64,000 bases of DNA from Kalaharituber pfeilii (lineage: Eukaryota; Ascomycota; Pezizomycetes; Pezizales; Pezizaceae): assembly GCA_015179045.1 (NCBI GenBank), contig WHUZ01000022.1, positions 620,001 to 684,000 on the forward strand, written 5' to 3'. Position 1 is the stretch's first letter. Every line of letters begins with the position of its first letter. Position numbers and translations under genes: made by a program. Below are positions 44,558 through 56,837 of the stretch, in pieces. Below the pieces are notes generated by a model. That model saw only the letters and a list, made by a program, of their open reading frames with translations, did not search any database and was not told the DNA's origin.

Positions 44558-45850
44558 TGAAAGCAGCACCCAGGCTGCAAAATCGGGCAGTCGCGCGGGG
44601 GGAGGGGGGGGGTGGCGGGAAAGTGTCAGGGAGAAAGAGGAGTCGAGAAAGGCGGGGCTCAGTGCGCTCGCTAAGAGGAGGCCCGAACTGCTCACGATGC
44701 CGTCACAAGGCCGCTCGTTGTGCTGAGAGAAAGCGAAACCGAGAGGTGTGTGGGCGGCCCTCTTCAAGCTGCGAAAAGTGCGATCTGATAACAGCGGGGG
44801 CTTGGCGTGGAGGCTTGGCAAGCCGATCGTGTGCACTTTTGACAGGATGTGCAAGGTCAAGTATGATATGCACACCGGCATCAGGCAACGAGGCGCATGC
44901 AAGCAGACGACTTGCATATTCAGGCACGAGCACACGATTGGGCTGGTTTCGAAAGAAGCCCTAGAGACTGCGCTAGAGGGACTACCAGTAATGCACTAGC
45001 GTTCGTTTAATTTTCTGCATACCATACGTATCACCGTGCCCAGACTATTATTTTCAGATACAGGGCTCGAACGGAGCGGCTTGATACTAGTAGACCGCGG
45101 TAGCAGTAGTAGGAAATGGGCAAGAAAAATATCCGTGGGAGGAAGGCGTGGAAGGGACGGATGGGTTCCATAAACTTATTGGAGCGCAGTGCCCAGCGGT
45201 GTTCTCATACCCAGCCTACAAATAATAGTGAAAACAGCCCAGCGGGTGCCAAAGAGCGGTGGCTAATACTAATACTTGCTCGCCCCCCGTAACAGGTTCA
45301 CGTGGCTTCAGAAGATCTTCATGACGTCTTCATCACTGCATGGTGTGTTTTGCATATCATACCCTGACTCCTCCAGCCCCCGTCTCACTCTTGGCTGCAT
45401 GTCCTGCATCGATCTGCGTGGCTTGGGGCGCATGTCACGTGCATGAAGCGCATTGCTCCCGCCGCGATTAGCTTAGAAATCAAATCAAAAAAGAAAAAAA
45501 AAAAATGTAAGGCAACAAATGAATTCAGCCAGGGACACTAAACCCGCCGCCGGCTGCGTCATGAATTGGACTGACAGGCGAGATTTCTCGCACTGCTGAG
45601 TATGCGCGGTAGCATCTCCATCTTGAGGTCGAATCTGCCAGCGCCATTCACGAGCAATTGCAAGGAGACTCACACCACATCTGCCTGCCAAAGTTCGACG
45701 CAAGCCACTTCCTCTAGACCTGCTTCCGCACGCTCAACGTGACGGAGATACAACTATCAAGAACAGTGCCGCCTGAGGACTTGAACACGGGGCTCACTGA
45801 GCTGAACATCCATCTCTCACAACACCTATAGCAGCAATACCAATTACATC
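44558..45850. other. Divergent intergenic region between MTM1 and MIA40
   Basis: The two genes point away from each other across 1.3 kb that should hold both promoters. A G-rich/purine-rich run lies at about 44,590-44,660, CACGTG at about 45,437, and a poly-A run at about 45,486-45,505. No further gene is supported. Confidence 0.4.
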
Positions 45851-47162
45851 ATGCTTCGCACCACCGGGCGAGCGCTTCTGCGCTCGCGATTCCGGCCGTA
45901 CTCCCCGCTAGCTCAAATATCCATTCCACAGATGGCATCAAATGTGACACATTCAGCCTTAGCCCCCACTGGTAGACGGACGCTGTTCTCAAGCAGCAGC
46001 AGTAAGAAGAAACCAAAGGTTGGGCCAAAGACATTCAAATCCGCACTGCTACGGTGGGCACTCGCAATTGCTGGGACATATTATTATCTTACGGGGAGCA
46101 TATTCGCGGAGGAGACGACTTGTAAGTAATGTCAGTTCGAGTCCAGATTGGTGTCCAGGGGTAGTGGGAGGTAGCATATTCGTTCGTTTGGCAAAGGTAC
46201 CATGGAGGGGCATACAGTGGCTGATTCCATACTCCCGCAGATTACAAGGGTGGCCACCCTCCGACCTCACCACCGCAGCTCATTCATGAAGACGATGACG
46301 ATGACCGCCCCCGGGACCACTCCGGCCTCGATGAAGTTCGCTTCCGGTCGCGCAATACCGGCGCCATTTCCGACCCGCAAGACTTGCGCCTCATAACTGC
46401 GAGTGAAGCCGGCACGACTCAACGCCCAGGCTCAATCGAGGAAGTTGGTCCCACGGAGGGAACGATAGCAGGAGAGCCCGTATCTCCGGAGGACCTAGAA
46501 GCCGAGGCGGACCAGCAAGGAGCGTTCAACCCAGAGACGGGAGAGATTAATTGGGATTGTCCGTGCTTAGGAGGGATGGCTCATGGGCCGTGCGGAGAAG
46601 AGTTCAAGTCTGCATTTAGCTGCTTTGTGCATTCGACGGAGGAGCCAAAGGGGATGGATTGTATTGACAACTTTAAGTGTGTTTGACCCAGCTCAGAACT
46701 TGTTTTTAAATGAACAGAGGCTAATGGGGCTGTCTACAGGACTATGCAAGATTGTTTCCGCAAAGTAACTATTTCCACTCAATGGAGCAAATCGCATTTA
46801 TAATTTACTAACTTGTTTGGTTCATGTAGTTCCCTGAAGTTTACGGCGCCGAACTAGACACAGACGAGAAAGAAGATGAGAGTGAAGAAGGATCCCCTGA
46901 GATTACCGCGGAGGATGAGCAAGTTTCCGCCTCAAAAATTCCCTCCACACCTCCGTCCAGTGGCGAACCAGCCGTGCCGGTGACAGCGGAGCAGGTGCAA
47001 GAGAAAGTCAAAGCGGAAGTTCCAGCGCAGCTAGACAAGGAGAAGGAAGTGCCAGCACAGCTAGACAAGGAGAAGGAAGTGCCAGCGCAGCTAGACAAGG
47101 AGAAGGAAATGCCAGCGCAGCTAGACAAGGAGAAGGAAGTGCCAGCTGGGAGTACGAAATAA
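45851..47162 (+). CDS. MIA40: Mia40 intermembrane-space oxidoreductase
   Basis: Four exons (45851-46121, 46241-46676, 46740-46764, 46830-47162) give 354 residues. The N-terminus is Arg/Ser-rich, typical of a mitochondrial presequence, followed by one membrane segment ([20 protein letters not shown]) anchoring it in the inner membrane. The redox centre is CPC at residues 197-199, followed by the twin CX9C pair [11 protein letters not shown] and CIDNFKTMQDC. Mia40 introduces disulfides into small Cys-rich intermembrane-space proteins and is re-oxidised by Erv1. The second CX9C is split by an intron, its last Cys being encoded by a 25-nt micro-exon. The acidic tail ends in five tandem [14 protein letters not shown] repeats, not part of the conserved fold. 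Confidence 0.95.
47017..47147 (+). repeat. 30-bp tandem repeat in the MIA40 tail
   Basis: Four full copies and a partial fifth of a 30-bp unit encode the charged decapeptide (V/M)PAQLDKEKE. The copies are nearly identical in DNA, so copy number is likely to vary between strains. Confidence 0.9.
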
Positions 47163-47590
47163 GTGGATTGTATTGGAGGAGAGTGCTGCAAGCAGCTAGA
47201 GGTGAATGAGAACTAGGGTAATGGGGTGAGGTTGGTCGGGCACTGGGTAGAAAAAGTAACTTTGCTACCGTCAGGGGCAGATAGATGAATTTGATAGCTT
47301 CTGATGGGTGTATATATGTATTTTTATTTTTTGCGCAGAAAACCTTTTTGCTTGCTTACCCCTCAACGGTCGCCCGAGTTGAGCTGCGCCATTAAGGGAG
47401 GGGGTTGCAGCACTGCTGGCACAGATAGCAATGTTACCCTCAACACCACACTTTCGCTTGCCCAACGCGGCAGTGATCATCGATCCAGGCCCGCCACTGA
47501 CCCTTGTCGAGCGCGCTGATCCTCCCGCGTTCACTGCTCCCTCCTTTCAGGGACACCCAATGTCTCTTGTATTTTTCTACATTCTTCACC
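47163..47590. other. Intergenic, MIA40 3' side and next promoter
   Basis: Same-direction gene pair separated by 428 bp. AT-rich TATATATGTATTTTTATTTT at about 47,311 may be part of the MIA40 3' end. No gene is supported. Confidence 0.4.
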
Positions 47591-49795
47591 ATGTCACAAC
47601 CTGCCTCAGACTCAACCCCTAAACCCGGGTCGCACGGACGTCACTACCGCCCTCGATACCGACCTGCGCGGCAATTGCCTGCAAGTCTTCGGGATACGTT
47701 CAAAATTGTGTTAGAAGAGGAGCTTTGTATGTTCGGGCAAACTGCGAATTGCTGTCTACAGCTCGTCAAGACTCGCGACTATTACAGTACTGACGAAAGA
47801 ATTATACAAGGATAGATCCCCAGGCGATCGACCTTCTTACCAGCATTATCTCTCAAGGCGTCTCCAGCAGTTCCGATGCCCAAAGTAGCGGTGCAGACAA
47901 AGACAACTCGAATGCGAAATGCGACGCTCCGCTACCTCCGATTTATATCCCGCCGCCGGTACAGTTGACACTCTATACGACGCTTTTAGCCCACCCACAT
48001 TTTACTACGCATATTTCCCGTTCTCGCGGTCCAGATTCCGTTGCCATCCCCTCGGCCTGCGAACGGCTCCTACTCCGCCTTCTGGCCCTCGCTGGCCCGC
48101 ACTCTATGGACCTCAGAACCGCCTGGGGTCGCTTCAGTGGCCCATCAAACACTAGCAGCACAAGCGACTCATTCTGGGCTCGGCGCCGGGTTGTCTCTCC
48201 TCCACCTGTGGCGGACGACTCTCCATTCGAGGATAACAAGCTCGACTTGACGCTTGCTGGTCGCGAAAGCCTTTTTGAGCGTGCGGAGGACTTCTGGGGA
48301 ATAGTAGGGTGGGCATTCACATGCGCGTGTGCTAAGGAGGCTGCAGGGGGCATGAAAAATAAGGAGAAGATGATGCGGCGGAGATGGGGCGCCTGGAAAC
48401 GGGTTCTCCGCGTCATGATAGAGGGGCTGGAAAGGGACTGGGAAGAGCGGCTGGCTATGGCGGAGGAGGAGGTTGATGACAAGAAGAGGGAGAAGATACT
48501 GAAAAGGTCATTGGTGGGAAAGTATTTGCCGAGCAGGGCAGGTAGTGCTGGGTACCAGAGGTTATTGAGGGCCGTGATGGCAAATGGGAAAGGAAGATTG
48601 GGTGTCTTGGAGTGGAGGGAGATCTGGAAGGATGAGACGCAGAGCTTGAAGGAAATCAGGCAGAGGAAAGAGAGGACCGATTTGTCAAGATTAGTACCGT
48701 TATCGAGTCAAGAAGAGAAGGGGGCGAGGAAACGTGGATTGGAGGAAAGTGGGAGTGAGGAGGAATTGGAGGAAGCGGGAGAGGAGGAAGAAGAGACGGA
48801 GGAAGACGGAGAGGTTGCAGAGGAAGAGAATAGACGAGGTGATGGGGACGAGGAGATGCCCGACGCAGATGCGTACTCTGACTCCATGCCCGGCTTGGAA
48901 TTTGAGAAACCAAAACCAACGTCTCGTCGAAGACGTCCACCTAGTACTGTAGACGCTTGGGGTGGGATAGAGGCAATGGTGCTCAGGCACAGGTTACTTG
49001 CACTCGTACGTATCCCTCACTGCCCCTGTTCTTACCAATCCCCAATCCCCATATTAATTGATGCTAAACAAAATATCATCCTAGATGTCCTCCGTCTGCG
49101 CTACCCCCATCTTCATCCCGCTCCCCACCTTCCACTCCGAGCTTTCCGACCACCTCCTTTCCTTCCCTCCCTCCGACCTCTCTTTATTCCTCTCTCCGCT
49201 CCTCCCACATTGCCCACCACCATACCAGTTCTCATCAACCCCATCTCCACCATCTACGTCCCCACCATCGCCATCCTTGTCTCTATCGCTTTTCAGATCT
49301 TCCTACCTCACGATCCACCTCCATCCCCTCATCTCGTCTCTTTTCCGCTGCCTCCTCTCCTCAGAAGCCCCCGATTCCGAATCTATTTCCTTCTCGCCCC
49401 CACCCGCACGTAAGACCAACTCACCCTTCAACCCCACTTACACGTTCCGCATCACCCCTGCAATCCTCACCTCCTGCTACCTCCCCTACTCCGCAAAATC
49501 CCCCTCGCCAGCCGATAATACCCGTGTCTCGATTCTCCTGGAGCTGCTTGTGCGCATGCTCGCGCCCGGAGGCGCGTTAACTACTCAAGACGGCGGCGCG
49601 GAGCTGGTAGCTGCGATGGAGGATGGGATTGAGAGGAGGGATTTGAGGATCTCGGAGGGCGCTGGTGGAGGCGGCGGCGGTGTCAGCATGGGCAGAGCAA
49701 AGGGAAGGGGGAAGGAGAAGGAGAGAGAGTTGAAGGAGTGGGAGGATGCGAAGGGGAGGTTGAGGGCGATGGTAGAGTGTGTGTGTTGTTTTTAG
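47591..49795 (+). CDS. Conserved fungal protein of unknown function
   Basis: My model has exons 47591-47726, 47816-49005 and 49085-49795 (introns 89 and 79 bp, with CTGAC and CTAAAC branch sites), all joining in frame to give about 678 residues. The N-terminal part is Pro/Arg-rich, then LYPQAIDLLTSIISQG. A conserved-looking helical core contains AEDFWGIVGWAFTCACAKE and RWGAWKRVLRVMIEGLERDWE, then KYLPSRAGSAGYQRLLRAV. A long Glu/Asp-rich stretch (about residues 370-420) precedes a second helical part (TPIFIPLPTFHSELSDHLLS) and a Gly-rich, Lys/Glu-rich tail. The pattern resembles uncharacterised proteins widespread in Pezizomycotina, but I cannot assign a function. The acidic and basic runs suggest a nuclear protein (inference). 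Confidence 0.75.
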
Positions 49796-52700
49796 CTTGT
49801 GTGTCGGTTAGCGATATATATATACCCGCGTAGTAAACTCAACTGTCAAAATACTTAGATATCTTCTCGTTCCGCTTGTTCATATATCCTCATCAACTTG
49901 AATGTAACTCTCAATCTTATACAAAGATAGTTCTGGTCGCCACATTCAAAAGACACTCTGTTAGCCTCCTATCTGAGTGTACAAACCATAACTAACGCCT
50001 CTCAATCATTACCTTCATGTAGTATACCACCACCTTCGTCAACTGCTACACCAAAGTTCAGACATTTCTTTTTTTCCATATTTCGATTCCCCCTCCGCTT
50101 CGTGTAGCGTTTCTGTTTTTTTGTTTTTTTCCCTCTCCATTTGTGTTGTTGATTTTCCATGTTCTCCCGTTTTCAGATCATTATATGTTCCTGGATAAAC
50201 GTTTTTTCGCGGTATTTTTTTCCTGGGCTACGGATATTCCGATTCTTTATGTCTTTTTTCAAATAATGGTAATTGGCAGTTCTTATGCAAAAAGTTTGAA
50301 AGAAAGCTCTGGGCGCACATCTTGGCAAGTGAAGTTATGATGATCTTACTCTATGTGCACCGACGGCTCGCATGAGAATACTAAGCCTCAACACCAAAAA
50401 AAAAAAAAAAAAAAAAAAAAAAGTACATACTACTATGCGATTACTGAATCGTGCAACCGGGATACCAGCTTCGCGATACGAATCTATAACCCCGCAACAC
50501 TACAACTAGCCAGTCCTCAATATATCCAACCACCAATCTATACCATATATCCTAGTAGTAATGGCGCTTGAGCAATGATCAATGAGATCTCTCCGTATCA
50601 TAGCCTCTCCCGGCATGGCATTGTCTTTAGAATTCAAGAATGGTAGCTGGTGAGTTGAGTAGCAAACTATAGCGGTTCTGTTACTAGTACTGTCTTTCAG
50701 ACGTGCAGACGCACGTTTTACACCAAAACTGACTGTGCGCGCAATATATATCTCAACCACCAGAATAGAACTTTTCAGGGAACATAAATAAAGGGTTGTT
50801 CTTCACTTTCAATACCTCTATTTGCAACTGAAAAGACATTGTGGTGGATTAATGGCACCAATGAGTTTTTTCAGTGATGTCTTGGCATGCGTTTATATGA
50901 CACAGAGTGCACTGGAGGGTTTGGATGCACTATTTCCTCGCCATGATGGCTATAGAATTGTGACTAGAAAGTCTCCCCAATAAGCCTCTTGATATTTAGT
51001 GCTTTAGCTGGCTTAATGCTGTTTAATACCTAGTTCACATATCAAATCGCCATTTCCGGTAGTTTTCCTATACAATTATTGCATACAATTTCTAACGGAG
51101 GTGGTAAACGCAGAGAGTTCCAGGCCAAAAAGACACTTGCTCGCTAGTCCTCTGCGTAGCTCATATAGTACTCATTTATGCGACTGCGACGCCTATGCTG
51201 TCGCATGTCACCTACATCGTATTTTTTATGCATTTTTCGCACTTTTCGCGGGCCGCCCACCCCTACGGTCCCGTAACAATTTCCATGACAATATCAATTT
51301 TGTAAATAACTCTACCAACTTCTTTGGAAATTTTCTTGATGTGCTTCTCACATTTTTGAATAAGATAAAATACTGTATTGATATTCAAGTGTCCTATTAT
51401 GTATATCAAATTTACTTCAGGTTTGATAAGTACTAGTGATATCACAGCAAAAAGCGTATGCCAATTTATGGTGTGAATTTCATGAATGATAAATCCCTTC
51501 AAAGCAACATATCTGAAGAAGCTAAGGTGTGGAATGTGAAGAATACTCCTTAATTTAACCAGTCTACATGCTGCATACAAAATTCTATTCTGGTGGTTGA
51601 GATATATGTTGTCGCGCGAGGTCATCAATGGGGGACCTGTTGTTAAACTTCACTGGCTTGATGACTCAGTTGATGATCTTTCCAAATTTGCCCTAGCACG
51701 GAACCTTGACGGACAGATCTTGGCGCTCAACTAGTCTCAGATCACATACTAATATCGTATTGGGTATGGTTTCGAGAGCTTGCTCAGCACAAATGTTGTT
51801 GATCAATTCCCTATTAAGTAATTTTTTTTCATTCCGCTAGTAACTAATATCGTTATTTTGGCATGTAAAATTCTCAAGGCTCCCCATACAAAGCCACACC
51901 TATTTCAATCTAGAATTTCTCTACAGTCGTTGAATATTTTCTAATTCAGACAACGAGAGCAGACAAAATGGTACATAATTACGTTGTTCAATTTCTAATC
52001 AGATGAGGAGTCTTCTTTTTCCACTTCGGAGTTATGAGCGGCGTCGATGAATGAAAGATTGATTTAAAACCCCACTTTTTAATTTCATTGGAGTTAGGAT
52101 CTGTAAGCGGCTCCACTACCAAAGCTGCATTGGCAAGCTGCAGGTGTATTGCACACAAGAAAGTACGAATAGAGTACCATAACAACCCCCAATATATCAA
52201 TTTTTCTTCATAGCATAATTTGTCACGCCTATGCAGAAAACTCCACCAAAATGCCTGGGGACGAAGCCAGCTGAACATCCCCTAAGGTGAAACCGCACCG
52301 TATCTCTGAAGATGAGCGATGGAGACTCCATAGAGCAATTGTATTTTTACTTTTCCGATCGGGATCAGATGTTAGAATGGCCAGCCTAACCTTTCCCTCA
52401 GTCACTCGCAGTTCATTTATTTATTATTACTCCAGTACGCTCGCCATGCTTCCCCTTCTTTTCCCGGCGTCACCAGCTTTTACCTGCTACTTATGGAAGA
52501 AAACTAGAGTGCTAGTGAAGCATAAAAAGCAGCGCTGATATATGCGGCAGTAAAGCCCGGTCAGCTAGTGAAATAGTTACGAAACAAAAAAAGACATCTT
52601 CAACAATCAGTGGACAAATAATCAGTCAATTCAAACCCTGGTGCGACGTATGGGGAAACTTGTGATGCGACGAAGCAGGGAAAGTTGGAATGCCAGTTAT

Positions 52701-53395
52701 TGTAAGCACAATTCTGCAGTTGACTGAGAAGCTCACTTACAGAATACAACTAGGCATAGCGAATCCTTAGGCCAAGTAGTCACGATACCACTGAAATATG
52801 TAGATTTATAGGGGTAGCGCAAGAGTGCTTTTGTAATACTCACTCCCTTCTGTAGCCCGTTTGTAGCAAGTTGTAAAATTCCGGTAGACCAAGGATCCTG
52901 GTACGGAAGCTGTGAGAGAATGTCTTCGTTGGGGTAAAATAGCACATAAGTCAAGGATATGATTCTGTTACAAGCATTCTGTACACAGGAGAGCAAGGAA
53001 GATATGTGCGGGCCATTCGTAACAAACGTTCCAGTCACGACTGGTCTGGGCCACTCACAACACGCGTACTTGTACAACATTGTATTGACCTTTTTTCACT
53101 ACCGAAACTAATACTGTATCATAGAACAGGTTAGTTGCTAAATTATTGCAGTTGCACCATTACGATACTTGAAATTTTATTCAACTCTTCAGAGTATTTG
53201 TTTATTTACATGTTTATTTACTCATATATACTCTCTTATCATTTGGCAGTTACATGCTAAAGAGAAAAGTATTTCGCTGAAGAGAAAACATTTCGCTGAG
53301 AAGGGTTCTGCATTCTTAACGGCAGTCTGGTTGGGTTCGAAGTTAATTGCGGAGTACGCGTGTAGTGGGCATGTAGGTAATGTAGTGCATAGTTA
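49796..53395. other. Gene-poor stretch with an inverted-repeat pair
   Basis: It holds T-rich (50,060-50,145) and A-rich (50,397-50,422) runs. ATATATCTCAACCACCAGAA at about 50,743 is mirrored at about 51,590-51,612, bounding about 0.87 kb that may be an old TIR element. GGGCCATTCGTAACA at about 53,006-53,022 is mirrored by TGTTACGAATGGCCC at about 53,511. The latter begin like LTRs (TGTTACG), so LTR remnants are possible. Minus-strand frames at 51,263-51,628 and 52,733-53,080 have no recognised domain. Confidence 0.4.
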
Positions 53396-53397
53396 GT

Positions 53398-53420
53398 CAG
53401 CGTCTGGTTACGAGACTGGT
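53398..53420. mobile_element. Isolated GTCTCGTAACCAGACGCTGAC transposon end
   Basis: AGTCAGCGTCTGGTTACGAG is the inverse of the end at 58,441 (GTCTCGTAACCAAACGCTGA), so this is a right-hand end of the same family. No left partner was found upstream. Confidence 0.45.
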
Positions 53421-55369
53421 GCATAGTGCTTTGTACAGAGAAAAAAAATTATGAACCGCGGTGCTACTGAGTAGCGCTGACTGGCTCGGGTCAGGGGTGA
53501 CTGAATCACTGTTACGAATGGCCCGGCACATTTATGATACATATATTAAGCACTATCTGTCAGTCCTGACATTAATACCACACCGTATATCAATATCATC
53601 ACGTATATCATTCGTTTTCGTTTTGCTATAGTAACTCATATTCATTCAATATTGCTGTTCTGCGGTTTTATATATTGCAGATAAGGCATGAACTTAGGAG
53701 GCGAATAAAAAAGCTTTAAGCCTGGTGTACCATCTAAACTTTCACACACTCAAACAGGAGGGATTGGATTTTCCGTATCTGTCGCTTCGGCTGTATTAGT
53801 CACTTCGTGGAGTCTCGGACGGTGACTTGGTAGATAAGTATGCTACTCTTACTGCATGTTGTGTCGGAAATCTCATAGTGTGCGTAATACCTTTCCGAAC
53901 GAAATGAGAAAATTCCGTCATACTCTCTCCAACCATAGTTTTCCTTCAGCTCGCCACCTATTAACCACTGCTGCAAGGTCATAAGCTGGCCACTCATCGA
54001 CCCTGCTCTTGCATTTGTCATTCCAGGTAAATGCTACCTTGCTAGGACCTAAAACTAGGCCATGATGCAAGTATGCATGCTTGACACCTTCATAGTTAAT
54101 TTTTTCTTTTTCTTTCTTTTTTTTTTTTTCTTTTTGTGTTCTCATAACCCCCGCATAGAAGTTACAAGCCTATGGCAGGGATTCATAGTTGACATGATCA
54201 TCGTGCATTGGGCGCTTCTGGGGCCATTCCGGTTCCCAAGTCTGTGGAGCACTTTTGCGCCATGCGGTATGTGAGTAAGCGCGTCGATAATAATGGCCAG
54301 AGGATGATATCACTAACTCAGGCTGAGGATGGCACCGTTGTACATCCCTTAAGAACTGCTTTGCGGCAAACATTGTCGTCTTCGCCAATTCAAGCTTGGA
54401 GGGTGGCAGTCCTTCCATCACAGTCCGTTGATTAACAGTATAATCATATGTATAAATTTAGTTAACTAAAAAAACTTAAACGGGCAGTGGGTGCACTGAC
54501 TTAGGTTGATATTGGTGGAAATGAACTCATGGCGTTTGATAGTGAGAAAGAAGTAGCAATGGAGATCTAGGTAAGTCTGCTTCTATTGCTATCGAAACTA
54601 AAGTGCTTTACTATGAGTTGGCGTGTGTCCAAGGTGGTACGGTTGGGGCGTAGCTTTTGAGAGATATTGTGCTTAATTCTCTGTATATTGGAGAAGATAG
54701 AAGAAGAAGCCCTCTCCTCCTCGTAATACATGACAGAAGTCCAGAAAGCTTAGCTACTGCATGACGTCCCCATACCTCTACAGCTTTCTTTGTCTCCGGG
54801 ACAGCCTTGAAGGCTTGTACTACTATTTTCAGTGACAGAAAGTGAAAAAGACTATAATAATCGAAAGGTTGGTGATGCGAGTTTTTTGTTGAGATGGTTC
54901 TTTGTTGCAGGAAATGCAAGGCAAATGGCATCAAAGGTTACTATTTGAGAGACAAAGAACGAAGGGGAGAGAAGGTATGAGGAATGAAAGGGAATGGGAA
55001 GGATGGTAAAACTTAAGGGTATGGGTTTCAAGGTAATCCTGAGAATACCACAGCATGATAATCTTTGGGAGTGGGAAATACGGGCATCATATTTCTCAAG
55101 GACATATATCATACTGGCAACATTTCAACATCTTTGATTGGTGGATCGCGAATATATAGAAGAGATTCAGATGTTGAGGCAAAGGAATATAGAGGTGGCA
55201 CAGGATACGAGGTAGTGTGTTACTGTCAATTCCTCTCATTGCCAGTGTTGCACTAGTATCTGCTTCCATCTGCCTCATCAACCAGAACTAACATACTTTT
55301 CTCCTGAAGGAGCCGTACTCAATTACAAAAAGATGTGAAAGAACAGCGATTTCGCCATTGCGGACTCAA
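53421..55369. other. Gene-poor stretch, unassigned minus-strand frames
   Basis: Minus-strand frames at 54,421-54,170 (contains PSKLELAKTTMFAAKQFLRD), 54,021-53,800 (contains YDGIFSFRSERYYAHYEISD) and 54,934-54,611 look more protein-like than average but have no domain I know and no clear splice links. A T/C-rich tract is at 54,103-54,133. Possibly a decayed gene. Confidence 0.35.
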
Positions 55370-55374
55370 TCTGC

Positions 55375-56307
55375 TATAATACCGCCAATCCAGTTCCCCG
55401 CCTTGATCCTCAGCGATGCCCGCATTTCCGGCTTCAGCCCCGTCACAACGAAGACAGAGACTGGATGGGGGCCATAGTGTATGGGACGAAGGTCCAGGTT
55501 ATTAACGCAGATGCGTATGAGGTGGCAATTCACCTTTCCTATGACATCGGCCCCTACGACCCTTACATTGCGGTGATGAATTTGGGAAATCCGACTATGG
55601 CTGGGGGAGGATGATTGAGCGGTTCTCGAGCCCAGGAGGAGTTTTTGTGTTATAGGTGAGTAGAAAGGGTTGTTTGACGGAAATCCTTCTCTAAGAACTT
55701 CGTTGTATATCCACATGTTGGCGGTTTTCTTGAATCCAAATAGTGAACAGCGAGGTGATCTTTGACTCATGTTTTTTTGTCGGCTTTAAAGGTCCACTCT
55801 TGCATCGTCATTGAAAGAGAGAGATTACCCAATATCCCAGCCATCCGGAATTTACTCTCCATTTTCAAAGACACCCCCGAGCGCCACTACGCTGAACTCG
55901 AAAAACCATATCCCATGGTTTCGGTACTGACCGTCGCCGCCGCAATCAGCCCCAGCATAACCATCCGGCAACCAGCTAGTGCAACCAGCTATCCTCCGGG
56001 AAACGAGTTTTACTCCGACTCTAGGGACCCGATCGTGTTGGCCGAGAAGATCCGCATCGCGCTGCGAATGGCGGCGTAACATGGACACACAAGGATCGTG
56101 CTAGGGGCGCTCGGGTGCGGGGCATTTCACAATCCGAAGCACCCGGTGGCGGAGATATTTATGAATGTATTTATGGAAGAGGAGTTTCAGGGCGGATGGT
56201 GGGACAGGATTGTGTTCGCGATCAAGGCAGCGCTGCCTGCTAATGGCTGGAGGGAGAATCACCCATTTGATGTATTTTGGAGAAGGTTGCATGGGGTAAT
56301 TGTCTAA
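55375..56307 (+). pseudogene. Microbial-type PARG (TIGR02452/DUF2263) pseudogene
   Basis: The plus-strand pieces in order are VYGTKVQVINADAYEVA, then VMNLGNPTMAGGG followed by a TGA (55612-55614) where Trp is expected, then SRAQEEFLCYR with the QEE motif. A good intron (55656-55791) leads to STLASSLKERDYPISQPSGIYSP, a frameshift near 55,855, and IFKDTPERHYAELEKPY with MVSVLTVAAAI. DPIVLAEKIRIALRMAA is followed by a TAA (56077-56079), then HGHTRIVLGALGCGAFHNP and the C-terminus to 56307. The family hydrolyses poly(ADP-ribose) through its GGG and QEE motifs. Two stops and one frameshift make this copy non-functional. Confidence 0.85.
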
Positions 56308-56837
56308 ATGTTTTCCTTTATAGAAGGAAGTTGTGGAATGGACGTGGCTGTAGGAATGGTGTCATATTTCGGTCTGCGGAGCTATTCATGTCTCATCATC
56401 TTGAGGCCAATAAAGGCAATACGCAGAATAACCCAATTTCAACCAAATTCACTTCTTCTCTTAGTATGAAAGGACTATTCATAAAACATTTAATTTCATG
56501 CAACAAGCAAATGCAACTTAAGTAATATATTATGCCAAAATAGGTAGTCCAATTCAGGGTAGGTAACAGATGCTGACTGGTACACCAACGCTTGGGGACA
56601 AGCTAGCTGACTGGGAATCAACAAACAGAGCATATTCAATACGAATACAATAACACACTCTATCAAGCACGCTGTTGCGGCGTTCAAACACACCTGCCGT
56701 ATCTTTCGTGTTGCTCGCTTCTGCACTTCTGCTACCGTTGCTACCACCAAAATCCCCCCACTCAACCCCATACAGCACCTTGCCCAACTCCATTGCACAC
56801 TTCCATGTACACCCCCCTCCCGCTTCTCATCTTTGCC
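56308..56837. other. Spacer between two convergent pseudogenes
   Basis: AT-rich sequence without a supported gene. Minus-strand frames near 56,554-56,798 may belong to the end of the alpha/beta-hydrolase gene region but have no recognisable motif. Confidence 0.35.

Noticed and set aside
46125..46160. tRNA-like B box (GTTCGAGTCC)
   Set aside because: It lies inside a MIA40 intron and has no matching A box or foldable acceptor stem.
47973..48990. Minus-strand ORFs opposite the 47,591-49,795 gene
   Set aside because: Antisense shadows with Ser/Pro/Leu-rich composition; the plus-strand exons join in frame with good splice signals.
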